Below, piece by piece: positions 34,312-48,600 of a DNA stretch of 64,000 nt (position 1 is its first letter; each line of letters begins with the position of its first letter). The notes below the pieces were generated by a model, which made no database searches, had not been told where the DNA came from, and saw nothing but the letters and a program-made list of their open reading frames with translations. Location: contig JAEMBT020000003.1 of NCBI GenBank assembly GCA_018873245.2, positions 4,483,843 through 4,547,842 on the forward strand. The letters are read 5' to 3'. A program made the translations under genes and the position numbers. The DNA is from Archegozetes longisetosus (taxonomy: Eukaryota > Arthropoda > Arachnida > Sarcoptiformes > Trhypochthoniidae).

Positions 34312-37300
34312 CTCAAATTTAATTTAAAGTTTTGATTACTTCGTTAGTGAAGAGAACTTTGAAAAACTAGCAATTATTTGATTATTAGATTATTAATTTC
34401 TAGTATGTCTTCATTTGGTTATGAATGCGCAATCGGAACAAAAATTTCAAATATGAATTTCAAATTTACGGTTTTATTATTTTCATAGAAACATATTTAT
34501 TAAAATTAGCACTAGATTTATAACAAACTGCAAAATTTGTAAGAATACCGAATAATGAGCACTAACTGAGTGCACTGTGAATTCTTGTATCTATAATGGC
34601 CTCATATAATAATATACGTTAGAAGTGTCACCAAATAGCACAGGATCGGTTTAACTATAGAGATAAAGTGTCCATTTTTACAAGCAAGGATAAATGCTGA
34701 TAATTATTTAGATTACATTCCATTAAAATTCATGAATTGGATTATTTGTGAGAGCACAAGTAGAAGTTTAGTCTAGCACTATTTTTCTAGTTCTCAATTG
34801 TTTTCGTTATGATCAATAGTATTGTATGCACTTTTAAGGAGTTTGTGTCGAAATTAGATATTTTTGAAGTCAAATAACAGATGACAATCAATCATGACAA
34901 TCATGCATGGCTGTCTATTTTAATTACATTTGCGAACTAATTAAGCGTGCAACGTTCTCATTAAGTCTGGATTATATGAAAACTAAAATTGAACTGATAG
35001 CCGAAAGGGTTAAAAGAATGTCGTATTAATAATTATGTTTTGGTAGGAAACTTTTTAAATTGACCAATGCTAATTAGTTAATAGACCCCAAAATCGAAAA
35101 AGCAGCACGATTAAGCAAAGCTTAAATTGAGGTTTATTTTGCATTTCTCTTGAAGTTCAAGTTACAAGCCAAGCAATTTTCAAGCCACTTTGAAAACAAT
35201 TTTTGGAATATGAGACTGATGGCTACATAATTTAAACTCTATTTTTCATTATTTCAACAAAAGCAAATTGTTCTTTGTGTTAATTCAAGAGTGAACTGCA
35301 CCTCAAGCTTGTTGTTCAAAATTTTTTTCAAAGGACAAGTTTTTTCCATCATGTTAGAGCATTTTTAATGATAAATTAGATCATTACACATTTGCTAAAT
35401 TGATATTGTCAGCATTCACTAGCAATGAATCTGAAATCGATAAGTATTTATGAGGCCTAAAATCTCAAAGAAATATCACAAGGCTTTTATTAATAAATTA
35501 ACGGTAGGATTAAGAAATGCAGAGAAATTGAACATTTTTCCTCCAGGAAAACTGTGGATTATATATTACTGAGCAGTCAGACATTTGGGATAGAAACAAT
35601 GACATAACATGATAACATTTGTAAAAGATGACAAATCCATGATCTTATATTGCACATTCGAAATACTAAAGTTTACGTTCAAATATCAACAAGTCCTTGG
35701 CGTATCGGTTATCAATGAATTTGATCAATGAACTGATTGATATAAATTGAATAACAGTACACAAAACTGTTTAATTCATGATATGAGGTGTTTCAGACTT
35801 CTACTAAAGACATTGTTTCAAACTGGTAGTAATCTGATAAAGTTTGAATATACTATAAAATTAGCAGCTAATTCAAACTTGAGGCAGTAATTGTGCTGAT
35901 AATTACATCGAGGTAAAGCTTTGAACGTGTTCTGCTCTATTGAGTACTTTTAAAGTTAGATCCTTTCTTCACACTGTTATTCACTTAGACATGATCTAGT
36001 TGACTCTACTTTCCAATTGATAGTATGATTGATATTCTTACGAATCATATAATCGATTTGATTTAGCTCTTGTTTATTCTAATCAAGAGAATTTGAACCT
36101 AGATATTTAGCTTTTAATCAAAAAGTACCCCCACATATATTAATAGTTCAAATCCTTATACTTCTTAATGTCTCTATCGTCTAACCACAAGATTGTGTCA
36201 ATTATTGTCTTTAATATTTATATCTCTTTTCACAGATATTTCAATTTATTCACTCATAAAAGAGCTATAAAGATGACTTTGATCTCGAACAAAATAGTAT
36301 AGTATTCATCTTATTTAAGTGAAGGCAAGATGTGGTACATATTGTTGAAAGAAAAATATGAAACAGCTTTTATCTTTATACCATTTTCCTTGATGGCACA
36401 TTATATGTTATTACATTATTTCTAAGGGACTATAAAAATGAAATAAAAGCAATTGAATAGAGCTGTCCTAGGAAAGTTGACTTCATTCATTCTCGTTAAT
36501 AAATTGCACTAAAACATTTCGAGGTTCAAATCTCGCATTTGTTTGTGGCAATAGACTAACAAATCTTCGAACTAGTTTAACGTTTGTTAAGTGAGACCGT
36601 AGTCAAATAATTGAGCTTAGGTTCAGTGGAACAGTATTCAAGATTCGAGATGAGAAAATTTTACTGTTATTCTAATTCATATATTGAAGCATAACAAAAT
36701 TAACTTAATTTACTGATAATATTCAGACTTTCTTTTGAAAATCTAGGCACTGATTTGATGTTAAGGAAACTTGCGGTGTGGTTTCTTTTACGCCGTGGCA
36801 TTTTACAAATATAAATTCAAAATAATCAATCATTAGTATCATTAGTTGATTCGATTAGAAAAATTTACCAATTCAATTGGTTGTTTGACTTGATAGTTGC
36901 TGGCATTTACTGCAAATGTGTTTTAAAATGCTGTAAATTACACTCACGTTTGTGTTTAGTCACACGGAGCGAAAGAAAAATCAAGTAATCAGTTGGAACT
37001 AATACACACTCATTAAATTTAGTGATAACTGTATTGAGAAACAAATGTGTCAAGCCTTAATCATAGCAGGTTTGGTGAAATTTCAATTCTTAATGGAAAT
37101 AAAGTTTAATGTGTCGAAAGTAACTAATTTGTGCGGCAGTTGTAGAAAAACATGTCTCTAGTCTATCATTGTTATGACCTTCAGTTTAAATGAATATTTT
37201 TTGTAAAGTTTTCTTTTTTCAGACATAACAATAAATAGAAATATAGGTCCCTGAAGAGGATTTCAGTGTTTAGACTGAAGAAAAGCCGAAAGAATTGATA

Positions 37301-38786
37301 TTTACGTGACATTAAATTGGTGCTACTTTTACTAAGCCTAAACAGTTTAAACTAATTTATTCTTAATTAATGTAAATCTTATATTATGTATATCAGTAAT
37401 TAATTATTATATGTGGGAGTAATTTGTAGCAATACAGGAATCTCTTATAAAAATAGATGAGTGTGTTCATGCTATCTTGGTTCAAGAACTAAACAATAAA
37501 AAAGAGAATTCCACCATTTCATCAAAATGTTTGTCATAAAGCTTTGATTATTTTAAAAGAGAATTTTTACCAACAATCTGAGAAGCATAACGTGTGAGAT
37601 TGATTTAGAAGTTTATGGATAGTGCAAACATATTACTTTAATATGATCCCTTTTTCAGTAGTTGACATCTAATTGAATTTAGAGTTGGATATAAGCTAGA
37701 ATTACAAATAATAAGCAAGTTGCCATTAATGAGCTATAAAAGTGTGAGGCCATATTTTTAAAAGTGCATTTCAGGCTATTATTTCTTCTATTAAATAATA
37801 GCGTCAGTGAAGCCCATGAGTTATTGTTATGAACGATAATAGTATGCTTAGTTTACAATTAAATATATGGCTGATTTAACAATAGATGCATAGCTGTTGA
37901 GAAAAAATAGAAGCCTAAAAATGCCACATTGACCATACGAATAAAAATCACCTCTCTTTTTCAACAATGCTGACGGTAAACTTAAAGATATTATGCTTAT
38001 TTATTAATTGAAAGCTGTCATTCAAACTAAATGATTGTAGCAAATGTTTAAAGTGAACAAAGAAATTCGAAGGTGTTTTCAATTCTGGTTCCAATAGTGT
38101 TGTTCTAAGGCAACAACTACAATTGTTAACACTGTAACTCTCGTTAATTCAACTCAAATCGAATCTACAACTGATCTGAGAAAGAAAATGTTCAATTTTG
38201 TAAGTATTTATTCTATATTTATAGCAGTGACTCGACAATTATAACAGATAAAAATTAAAAGAGAAAATTGTGATGTTGGGTACACTGACAGTTAAGCAGA
38301 AGTGTATAGGACGAGACATATTTTTTTGATCGCTTATCAAATAGCTTTAAGTTTAGTTTACTCTGTAGTAAGAATTAAACAAACATTGGAGACATCAAAA
38401 CATTATTTTTGGAAGGATGGGGAAATCAAACAAAATTTGATAAAAACAACTTTTTAGTTTAAAATCAGTAAATAAGCGTTTAGTTACGCAACAAAGTTGC
38501 GCCATAAGTTTTATTTTTAAACAGTTCCCTTATCGATTCTGTGCCTAACTGTAAGTAAACTTTATTTTATTCAAAATATTCAGGACTTCTATCAAGAAAG
38601 TTTTAAAATAAATCAGTTCCCTAATTATGTCTTCGTATATAGAGCTTCAAAGGATGTGAAAATCTTACGAATGTCCTAAGACTCTTCAGTCCTAATGCTT
38701 GTTAAAGATAAGCCTTAAAGACTATTTTACAGAAAAAACTGAGCAAATGAATAACATCTTCAAAGTTTATTAATTTACTATTTCAG

Positions 38787-38917
38787 TGTGCCTGACAAGC
38801 ATTTTGATGTTTTATAAAGCAATTATTGGGCAAACGTATGCAAATATATACGATATGAAAAAAGCAGTCCCTCCAACACAATACTTATGGAATAACAGGC
38901 GTTCAACCAAACATTAA
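38787..38917 (+). other. candidate terminal exon of a small secreted peptide
   Basis: After a TTTACTATTTCAG acceptor the frame (phase 1 entry) reads a hydrophobic CLTSILMFYKAIIG, like the tail of a signal peptide, then YANIYDMKKAVPPTQYLW, a dibasic NNRR site, and a stop after RSTKH. The layout would suit a peptide precursor. The upstream exon is not found; the nearby ATG-TTC-AAT-TTT/GTAAGT at about 38186 has the wrong phase. Confidence 0.22.
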
Positions 38918-39748
38918 TGGTAATAAGTCATATTTTTGCCTTCATTTTATGCTAATAAAGATTTTTTCTCCAAACTCTAAATTCTCTTGTGCTTTAAATT
39001 ACTCACGAGAACAAACGGTGAAAATATAGAGCTAGTCATAGAATAATAATTATTTTCATCGAAAAAATTCAACTACATTATGAATCTGTTTGAATCTTAA
39101 TGAATCTTTTATGGTAGTCATCGTCAATAGGATTTCTATGGCCCAACTAATGACTAACTTATGAGCTAAAAGTTTGACTTTCAGTACGTCTCCCTTAATG
39201 ATAGGTGCTTTGGAATAGACTTATTGACGTGTCTTAAACTCGTATGACATATTTTAGTCGATAACTGTCTCGCTTATAGTGCAATAATTTTACAAATACA
39301 GACGAACTTAGTGAGCTTGACACTTAAAATAATATCTCTAGAAATTCTTAAAGAAACAAAACTTTTAATATGAAAAGATGGAAATAGGATATAGACCGTA
39401 TTAAATAGGATAGTTTACAAAGTGTCAGCAATATTAGAAGATCATGTATCAACACTATGGTCAAAGTAAAGGAAGATTGTTTGATGAGCTATTTTTTTCT
39501 TAGTTAACGGTTATAGCCTATAAGGTAGAGTTTGAATTTATAGAAATTCTATTTGTCTTTCTGTAATAACCATAATGTTAGTATCGTTTTATTTCATTAA
39601 ACATAATAACTTTATGTCTTAAGACACTATTTTGCATCGATTTTTGTTGACACCTAAAGACATTAGGAAATGTCAAAATGAAACCAAATGAGCAAGAAGT
39701 GCAATTTAGCTGTTCGTCAGCTTATATTAGACTCCTTTCCAGAGAATG

Positions 39749-40006
39749 TTAAGCAAATAAATTTAAGCGCTTTAGTATTTGATGCAACAAGCAATAGGTA
39801 TAGCAATAATTAAGGATAGCAGGAAATAGGATTGGGTTAAGTTGTGATGCTGGTGATGTTAAAAAGCACAACTCATATTGACTTGACTTTTGCTTACTAT
39901 CGTAGTCGTATAGGGCAGGCGCTGCCTCAGCCATTTGATTAACTAACAATATTACGCAAAGTGCAATTCCAATTAAGCCAAACAGAGATATACCATTTTT
40001 TGCCAT
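39749..40006 (-). CDS. putative secreted peptide, 5' exon or short gene
   Basis: From the ATG at 40006 the minus strand encodes a textbook signal peptide: MAKNG followed by the core ISLFGLIGIALCVILLV, with predicted cleavage near AEA/APA. The mature start is APALYDYDSKQKSSQYE. The frame stays open to a stop at 39749 (86 codons in all). The downstream part is less convincing and an intron may begin at a weak GTTGTG donor (39872), making this the first exon of a longer precursor. No dibasic or amidation site is visible in the part I trust. I do not recognise the family; small neuropeptide precursors often begin this way. Confidence 0.4.
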   Translation of the reverse strand: MAKNGISLFGLIGIALCVILLVNQMAEAAPALYDYDSKQKSSQYELCFLTSPASQLNPILFPAILNYCYTYCLLHQILKRLNLFA

Positions 40007-42614
40007 TTCGATCAAGTATTATAATTGAAAAGTTCTGTAAAATAATTAAGATATTAATTATTAACTATTCGTCTCTTATTCCAAATCATTATAGATTAAT
40101 TTGATTTAATTAGGAGAGCAAATAAAAAATTTAGTACTTCAATGTCATTATTGGGCTCTCAAATTCATTTACATTTGATATCTTATGAAAAAAACTTAAT
40201 CAAAGAATGATTTTTACATAGATCTGTAATCCTAGAGGATCTTGACTTTTTTTATGTCTCTACTTAATGCGATTCATTGAATTACCCAACTTTAGCTTCA
40301 ATGATGATATGGTGCTTTGTGAATTAGCCTTTTATAAATTGAGAATTGATTAAGACTTAACAAAGTTTCTCGAAATGATACTTTCCTGCAGTGATTCTCA
40401 TATGATTTGTAAAACTGATTCGTAAAAGTACGACAGGCGATAAAAACTCTCGAATTAGAAAATGTTCTCAGTGTTTTTAGGAGTGTTTGCACTGTGATAG
40501 AAAAATCTTTCAGAACACTTATTCATAGAATTAATTAAGTCTATAAAAACTTTGGGACTCTATATGAATGTTTTCCATCAGCTCCCATTCGTATTGAATA
40601 AGTAACTAAATAAAAGCAGACACGACTTCAATTCAATGAATAGGTTGAATTTTATTCAAAAAGAATTATTTATAATGAAATATGACATTATACAACGCAT
40701 AAAACTTGAAATTATGATATAAGCTTGTAATATAGCATAGAACAGTTATGAATCATTCAAAACTCTATTTAATAGGTTATTGAAAAATATTTTGAAAGTA
40801 GCAATAGTGAACGGAAGTCTGACTTCTGCTAACATGATTAATGGCACAATTTTTTAATTAAGCCATTATTCATTTCTGTCATAATTATCTTTCTTGGGAA
40901 GCAATTAATAAAGAGTTTATGTTTAAGTTCCGAACTCACAAAAAAGTTTCAATTTCAAAAAGTCAAGAATCCAACAAAAAACAAAAGATATTAATGCAAA
41001 AAACGATAAATTCATGAAGTTTTATGATAAAATTGCGTTTTTAAAAATAATTTATCAAAATACTAATTATTGTAATCATAGTTACGAAGATATTGTTATT
41101 TAAGTATTGCATCAATTCTTCATTTGGAACTGAGCTTCATTAGAAGCTAAGGATAAGAGTTGAAATAGTTTGAATGAGGCAATACTTTTTGGTAAACCAG
41201 AATTTGGAGTCAGAATATTACTCACGCAAAACTAAGCTGTATGCTAAATAAATGATTTCAGATAGTTTTAGCTCCTTATAAGTGAACCAATGATTGCAGT
41301 AATTCGAATCAACGTAAAATAGTTCTTAACATCGAAGGTGTAAAAGCTTTTCGAAAATTATTGACAGAAGAGCTTGTATTAAAAGTGTTTTGAAATTTTG
41401 ATTTGTTTAGTGAAAAACAGGGTTTAGAAAGATTTCGCAAAAGCCTCTAATGAAATATAAAGCTTACAACTAGTCTCTACTTTTCCATTAGAGTCAACAA
41501 CACAAAAGTGAATTTTTTTGACCAACAAATAAAAAAATTTTGATTATAGCACCCACTATTAGTTTGAATTGAACTCAATTTTAGTATCAATAAAAATAAT
41601 CCTGAAAGCTTTCAATAAAACATATTTTTAAGAGTATTCAGCAATACCCACAAAATAAGCGAGCTTCGGAGAACATGATGAAAGGGATCCTTTTACATCA
41701 AAAATATGAATATGATTACGGGTTACATAATGAAATTAATTTTCATGCATAAAGTCATCTAAATAGCAATAATAATAATAGTAATAAGAAGAAGAAAAAA
41801 TAGAAATTTGAGGCCTAACAATGCTATTAACTAAAGACGAAATTTAAAAATACTTGGAAATAAAGAATCTTTAATATATTTAAAAAAAAGACTATCAGTC
41901 ACTCTGGAGAGAGGGATATGATCATTTTGAAAAAGAAAGTTAGATTAAAATAAAAATTAGAAAAGTAATTGGTTTTTTGGAAAGTATCGTATGAAAAGAT
42001 ATTGATTAGTTAATTATTTCTTAAATAATCATATAGTTGAATGAGAATCAGTAGAGCGAGTACTAGCTAATAGTTATTGGGCGTAACTTTTTGAATAGTA
42101 GGTAGGGTAAAAAATCAATTAAAAGTGATAATAATCACTGAGAGATATAAAGGCTCAGAAGCAAATGAGAAATGTTACTAAATAATTGTTAGAACCACCC
42201 AAACATAAATGAAAACACAATAAAATCAACTTTTGTTAGGAGAATACCAAATACTGAGCTCAAATACAAACAGTAAGAAGCAGGCGATTAAGTCGCGTAA
42301 CAATAAGATATGATCTCAATTATGGTATAGCGATATGTGGGTTCTGCTGTCTTTGAATTTGTTTGCGCTTCCGTGACTATGAAATGTTCAAATAAATAAT
42401 TTAAATTAATGGACAAATGAAATGAGTGATGAAGCTATATATTGTCTCTATTCTAACGCTCGTAAACGCTTTCCGTTTCTGCGAAGAAGTTCAATGAATA
42501 AGAAGTACTCTCACAGATAAATGAAGATTATATAAATTGAAAACAATGTTCGCAAAGAATAACTTCTTTTGTCTAGTGGTCTAAATGCAGATTTGACCCA
42601 AAAAGCTAATGCGT
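40007..42614. other. region without a gene
   Basis: AT-rich sequence with a short AAT/AAG triplet run at about 41766-41797. No supported gene. Confidence 0.5.
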
Positions 42615-45600
42615 TCACATTAAATAAATGGGCATCAGATTAATTGCAATGAATTCTCTCTCAAAGGTTTTGTGCAGAAAGCAATCAATCATATAATTTG
42701 GTTTTTTCTTTTGATAAACTTTGATAAAATTGATTAAATTGGAGAATGCAATTATAGCAAATAAGGTAACTGTTTCTAATACTACATCTTGAATGATGCA
42801 CTTGATGTGAGAGTGAGGGGAAGGAAAAACTATAATAAATGCCTCAATGGCTGACAGAATACAAGAGCTCTGCAAATATAAAATACTAAATGCAACTTAA
42901 TGTCGCTTCAAGTATGAAACCTGTTGGAAGCAAAAACCAATATTGTTGTTGATTATGACATCAAAAAATTCACACATCATGTATGGTTCTAGCGGTTAAG
43001 CCTAATTTGTTATTTATAATGCCATACACTTATTCTATAACGAGTATATATTTTTAGAATAAACAGTATTTCTTTCATAAACTACTGAGTATTACAGGGC
43101 TACATAAAGAGTACTAAATAAAATATATGATATAAGATATGACTAATAAACTAGAAATAAAGCTCTAAGTTTATGAACATTAAGTATCAAAAGCATAAAA
43201 CTCTTACCAGTGAGAACGGTTTCTTTAAAATGATTTCAAGTTGTTCAGATCGGCCTGAAACGAGTGTTGATTTTCAGTATTTATTTTGCGGAAAGTGGAT
43301 ATTTAATCGATAAATACAACTGTTGAGAGAGAGCACAGACAATATTTTTAAGTTTAATAATAGAAAACGTCTTTCTTACAAAATAAGCTGACTTTCGATT
43401 TGGAAAAATCAAAGTTATGAGGCTCACATTTATATATATACATAAGTTGCAAACTTACTGACCAATAATACAATTACACCGAACTTGTGGAGAACGATGA
43501 CGTTGATGGCAGTCGCCAACCAATGATAGAATGGCAAACTTTTGCGGAGGTCTTAATGCCAGAAAAATTGTGCCTGAAAGTATTGTTCTTTTTAAACAAG
43601 CATATCGTCGCAAACAAGGCGAACAGAAGAGAAAACTAAAGACAAACTCCACCTCAAAATGTATATCAACTGAATGAGAATTGAGTTTGTTTTTCAATTT
43701 AGCTTTCATATAATTTTCTGCGCTCTCAATAATTGCGGGGGAGATTACGATAACAGTGATCACTATATTCTTTCCCTTAAGTGTTGCATTTTAAGTGTTT
43801 GCGAGGTATTTAATATACTGTAATCAGTGTAAACAATTCAATTATTCAAACAATATGTCTCTACTCTTGACACTTATCATGTGATTCATTGTTTCATGTT
43901 TGACCGAAAATAATTCTATACTCAACCACTTATAGCTTTAGAAAAGTTTAGCTTCTTTTGTAAGCTTTTCTAACAATAACATTAATATGTTTTGTAAATT
44001 AGACTTTTCACTATTACCAACTTTGAATAGTCAAAAATTGCAAACTTGATTCTGAAAGAGGAAAAAATAAAATGAGAATCATTTCTATTTTCTATCATTT
44101 ATAACAGTATTGCCATTTATCACAATTTTCTTACCACAAAAGCCATACGCTTGACGTAAAAACGTGGTGCAACAGAGCTTCAGGCAATTCAATAATTTGA
44201 TATCATCAGCAATGCTAACAATTTCTTTTGTTGAAGCTGATCATGCAAACTAAAAAAGAATTTAGTTCAATCACAAACATAATACTTTGTGATTATCCTA
44301 ACATTAAATTGAGTTTTTAGGAAAGCCAACAACTAAGAAACTATGCATAATATACTAATGAACACTTTTGTATGAAATAAATATAGTTTTATTTTATAGA
44401 ACCATATTCTCGGATCTGTTAAATCTCTTCAACTTGCCATAAATAAGACTTTGTTCACATTGATCCTATAATACAAGCGCAATAATATTCACACTCTTAT
44501 CCATAATTATGTCAAAATATATATAGTTTAAGATGATTAAATAAACTCTGTTTAAAAATTTCAAGTCTGATTTGGTGACAAAGTGTCTAACCTTTTTCAA
44601 TGTTTTTGAGGAAGTTTTGAAACATTTTCAGTAGTGTTTCAGGATTTTTAAAATAATTCGATCAATCATTAAAGCAATGCGTAAATGAGGAATAAGTTGT
44701 TTACGGTTTTAATTTTGGCTGTAGGATAAGCCATTAATATTTAAACAAATTTAAGCCGTTGAGTGACATGTAAGGCATAGCTTTGAAGATTTTAAATTAT
44801 TTTTCATAATAAATTATACATTTTATTTATCGTAAAAATTTATTTAAAGCTGAAAAGGATTGGGATCATAGTGAAAGTGTTGATACTAACTGATTCTTCT
44901 TTGACCAGCCCAAGTTATGTACGAACTTAACATGTTATATTGAAAGTTATTCCACTAAAATAATGCTTTCATTCCCCCAGCAAATTTTCTGATCATATGT
45001 CACTTTTTCATATTCATTTTTCTATTTAGAACAAATAGGTGTTCATTTCTTCTTTGCTCTTCACGAGCATGTTGTGCAAATAGAGATATCATGTTTGTCC
45101 TACATTCACACATTATTTCTTGTGTTTTGATTTCAGATTTAATAGTTACTTCCAATAATATTTCATTTGTAAGAATTCAAAATTCACTTTTTATTTAAGC
45201 GGCTAGATTGAGTTCAAGTGTTTTGAAAATAGTGTTCCATAATATTTTTTTTAAAGATTAGTTTTCAAAGACATATCTGATAACACGAAAGTGAAGTATT
45301 TCAATCAATCACTCATCCTTACAGACTCTTACCCTTTACACGAAAATATGTTTATTAGAAGAAGGTCGACTGCAAATAAAAAGTTATTTCGTTATTATAA
45401 AGCTAAATATTTGAAATATGATTAACTGCAAATTACGATTGCAGATCCGAATGACTCTAAGCGGTTGTAATCCAAAATACACTTATAAGTTACTATAAGT
45501 TCGAGATCTAGAAATAACTTGCGTCGCGTTTGCTTCGAGCGCGGTTACTATTCTGTAGGTTTGATTCCAGGCCTCACAAGTATTAAGACTAACTTCATTG

Positions 45601-45692
45601 ATCAAAGATTCACTTTTGCTCATCATTGATTTGTCTGAATGAAACCACATTGAGAATAGAAGCGACAAGAATGTTCTGCTTATTAAAATCAT
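42615..45692 (-). CDS. five-exon membrane protein, unidentified
   Basis: Five minus-strand segments join with canonical GT-AG sites and matching phases: 45692-45494, 44236-44135, 43551-43459, 43254-43208 and 42869-42615. The product is 231 residues. It begins with a signal peptide or first helix (MILISRTFLSLLFSMWF). A Cys-containing segment with an N-glycosylation sequon follows (NTCEAWNQTYRIV), then LLNCLKLCCTTFLRQAYGFC. Three hydrophobic helices come next: WLATAINVIVLHKFGVIVLLV, FSLSSCILSAIEAFIIVF and VVLETVTLFAIIAFSNLI, and the basic cytosolic end starts VYQKKKPNY. Four consecutive junctions keep one frame (phases 1, 1, 1, 0), which is hard to get by chance. The last two helices resemble the end of OST-alpha/TMEM184 proteins, but a helix is missing, so I leave the family open. 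Overlapping frames in 43455-43763 are shadows. The first junction, with a GTAACT donor, is the weakest. Confidence 0.5.
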
Positions 45693-48600
45693 GTTTCTTT
45701 AGTAACTATCATAATTCTAAGTGAAATAATAGCTACACAAATGCTAGAATGTAACTTAAATGATCGGTTTTTGATCGCTTTATGAAAACATGATCTGACT
45801 GATTGATTGTCTAATATTTCTCTTGTATATCTCTAGTCTGCTCTTGAAAATAAGTATTCCATCAAACAAGAAAACACTTTTAGTCCCTTAAGCAAGATTA
45901 CGTTATGCTCTGCCGACCAGCGCTCTCGATATTGTGTCTGAGAAGCTATTTTTTCTCATTCCAGGTTATGGACATGAGATAACTTGAATTGTTTTATATT
46001 TGAGAATCAATACCAATAAATTGTTTGTATTAACAAAATTAGCTAATATTTTTCTAGCATGCAATTATTTCGATTGCAAATCTAAAAAGAACTTATTCGC
46101 ATGTGAAATATGACTGTATACAAAGTAAACGTTTCAATACTTCATGCAATATATAATGGATCTTCAAGCTTTAGATATTCATGTGGGCTTTTCTTTTTAT
46201 TTCAACTCAAAACAAGTAAATCTATTTTAAAGCTATATTGATCTCACGTTTTATATATAATATATTTTTCTGCAAAATAATATTTTTTATTTTAGAATTT
46301 AATTTCATTTATCCATTACGTGACTTAAGTTTAAGGTAGAACTAATTATTTTTTCCAAAATATATTAAGAATATGAGTCGATACACAAGCAGGAAAAAGC
46401 TATTTTCTATAGTTTTATGAAGGCGAAGGATTTATACCTTCGATTCATATAGTATGATATTTTTCATTCGAACGGTAATTTGATGAGCTTTTGAACTAAA
46501 AGTTAACATGTTATTTTTAAATTTCATTTTGCCTCTTAGTTTGTTTTGAAGGTTAAAACTATTTGTCGACAACATCCTTCATGATTCAAAGTTCCGCTTA
46601 TGTTTCTTTTTAAAAAATTGTCATTGTAAGCTATAATTTCTTACATTTTAGATGTTTTAATAAATGTGTATTACAAAAACACAGTTTTGGTAGTCATTCA
46701 CCTTTAATCTATTGACCACAATTGCATATGATGTCCACAAATAGTACTTAATTATTTTTGTAAGAATGTGTTAGCGCTAATTAGTATAAGGTAATCTTAA
46801 TTGAACTTAAATCTGAGTGTGATCTCCAATAACAACAAGGGACTAATAAAACTCAGAATACTTGTTTGCACTAGTGACAACAACTTTGATAACATATTTT
46901 TGCTGCTGTGTCTTATGTTTGAACCGTAAGCTCTTTTGACTTGAACTTGATCTTATTATAATGATTGCCAAATTCATGTACGAAAGACATGTCTCAAACC
47001 ACTCAATTGGATTGAAGCTGTCCTCACACCATCAATAAGAGTTATTTGATACATAACTAAATAAGAATGAAATTTGATGCCGTGCCCTAGATTCTCAACT
47101 ATAATACAGAATAAAGACTTGAGAATCAAAATTAAACAGAATATCCATTCTTTTGTTCAATTTAAAAAATTTAGATTATTGCTTTACGGCTCTTTTCAAC
47201 TTACTCTTCAATTTGTTTTCAAAACTTCTTGAAACTTGGTTTTTAAAATCAGACTTATAGTAACATTGCATCAGTACTTCGTTAGAGAAATTTCATTATC
47301 ATAAAAGAAGGTTATTATACTGTGAATCTTTGATGCTGAAAAATTGCTGCAAATTGCGAAGGAATATAACACGACACTAACAAAAACCGTAAGTTTTCGC
47401 TCTTGTTCCCTATAAAGAACTGAATTTTTCCAAAGATATCGGAAACTAACATTCGCATAATTTGAGCCTCTTTGCTGTTCACTAGATAAGCGCTGAACAA
47501 CCCATCAATATTATCAGTAAAAGCAATGCAATTGTTAAAAACTAGGTTTAAATTTGAACTAAGTTGATTTGATATTCAATATTATTGAGCGATCAGTGCG
47601 CTCTTTTGACTAAAATGTTTTGTTAGCGAACATGATTCTTGTGAACTCATGACAAGTGAGCTTAAGCTAAAATCCATAATTATTGACAAATTTGAAAAGT
47701 GGGTCTATTTTTGACAGCTAAACATCTCGTGATCAGCTTGAATGATAATATTAAAGTGAGTCAAATTTGAAACATAAAGTTGCAATCCCAGTTTGTTATA
47801 TAGACACTGGGTTATTTTTATTTCACTGATTGTTTCTCTTGATTCAGACTTTGCAGCAAGCTTGTAATCCTTTGTACGCCTATATTAATTGTGTTTTCAA
47901 GCGAACAACAAATTTCTTTTAAAGTGATGGAAGAGATTTGTTGGCTTTATTAGTGTCTTGAAATTTGAATAGAAAGTTGATTGTTATGCTCTATGTTGAG
48001 TATATGAATCGAATGCATCAATGAATATAAGCTATTATGTTTGGAACAAAAATTTATGCATCATTTAATGCCTTCAGCAGAAAAAACTTTTTGTTTTCAT
48101 TAAAATTGGGAAAACTTTAGATTCGTTTTTCTTGCAACAGAAAACATTTCTGATAAAAATCCTTTTGGGTACAAAAGAAAGCATACTTTACATAAAATTA
48201 AATAATTTGTGCGATCACTACAGGGGCTTCTATTAAGAATAAGATTTGCATTCATTTTCCTAACATTTCAATATTTCAATGCATGAGTTCATGTTCAACA
48301 AAATTTAAGAATAAAGCTCTAAATACACAGAAATTCAAATGATATATTTCAGTGGTCTCTGATTACTAATCATATAAGAAACTAATAAGCAATTAAAAGT
48401 AGGAAGTTATTAAAAAATGGAGTTTACGCGACAAATAATTTAAATTGTACCATCAACTGATAAAATAATGATATTTCTAAGTTTTTTAAATGCCATATCG
48501 CTTGAATTTGCATGTATTTTGGTTTGCTGACTTATCTTGATAGTTTCTTATGGCATTATATCTCTTACACCTTTGCTTGAAGTATGCTTAGCAAATCTGT

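Larger units (their letters stand above)
30738..39748. other. 9-kb gene-poor region
   Basis: Besides two microsatellites and the candidate exons at 31798-31976 and 38787-38917, I see no supported gene, RNA gene or transposon. The T-arm-like GAGGTTCAAATCTCG at about 36518 lacks a tRNA fold around it. Short open frames at 33328-33540 and 33836-34024 look like chance. Confidence 0.5.

Noticed and set aside
36500-36580. tRNA or tRNA-derived SINE
   Set aside because: GAGGTTCAAATCTCG resembles a T-arm, but no A-box, acceptor stem or anticodon arm could be placed around it.
43455-43763. 102-codon minus frame with several cysteines, and a plus frame ending STSKCISTE
   Set aside because: Neither can be spliced to the neighbouring exons in phase. 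A third frame over 43459-43551 joins both flanking exons correctly, so the other two are treated as shadows.
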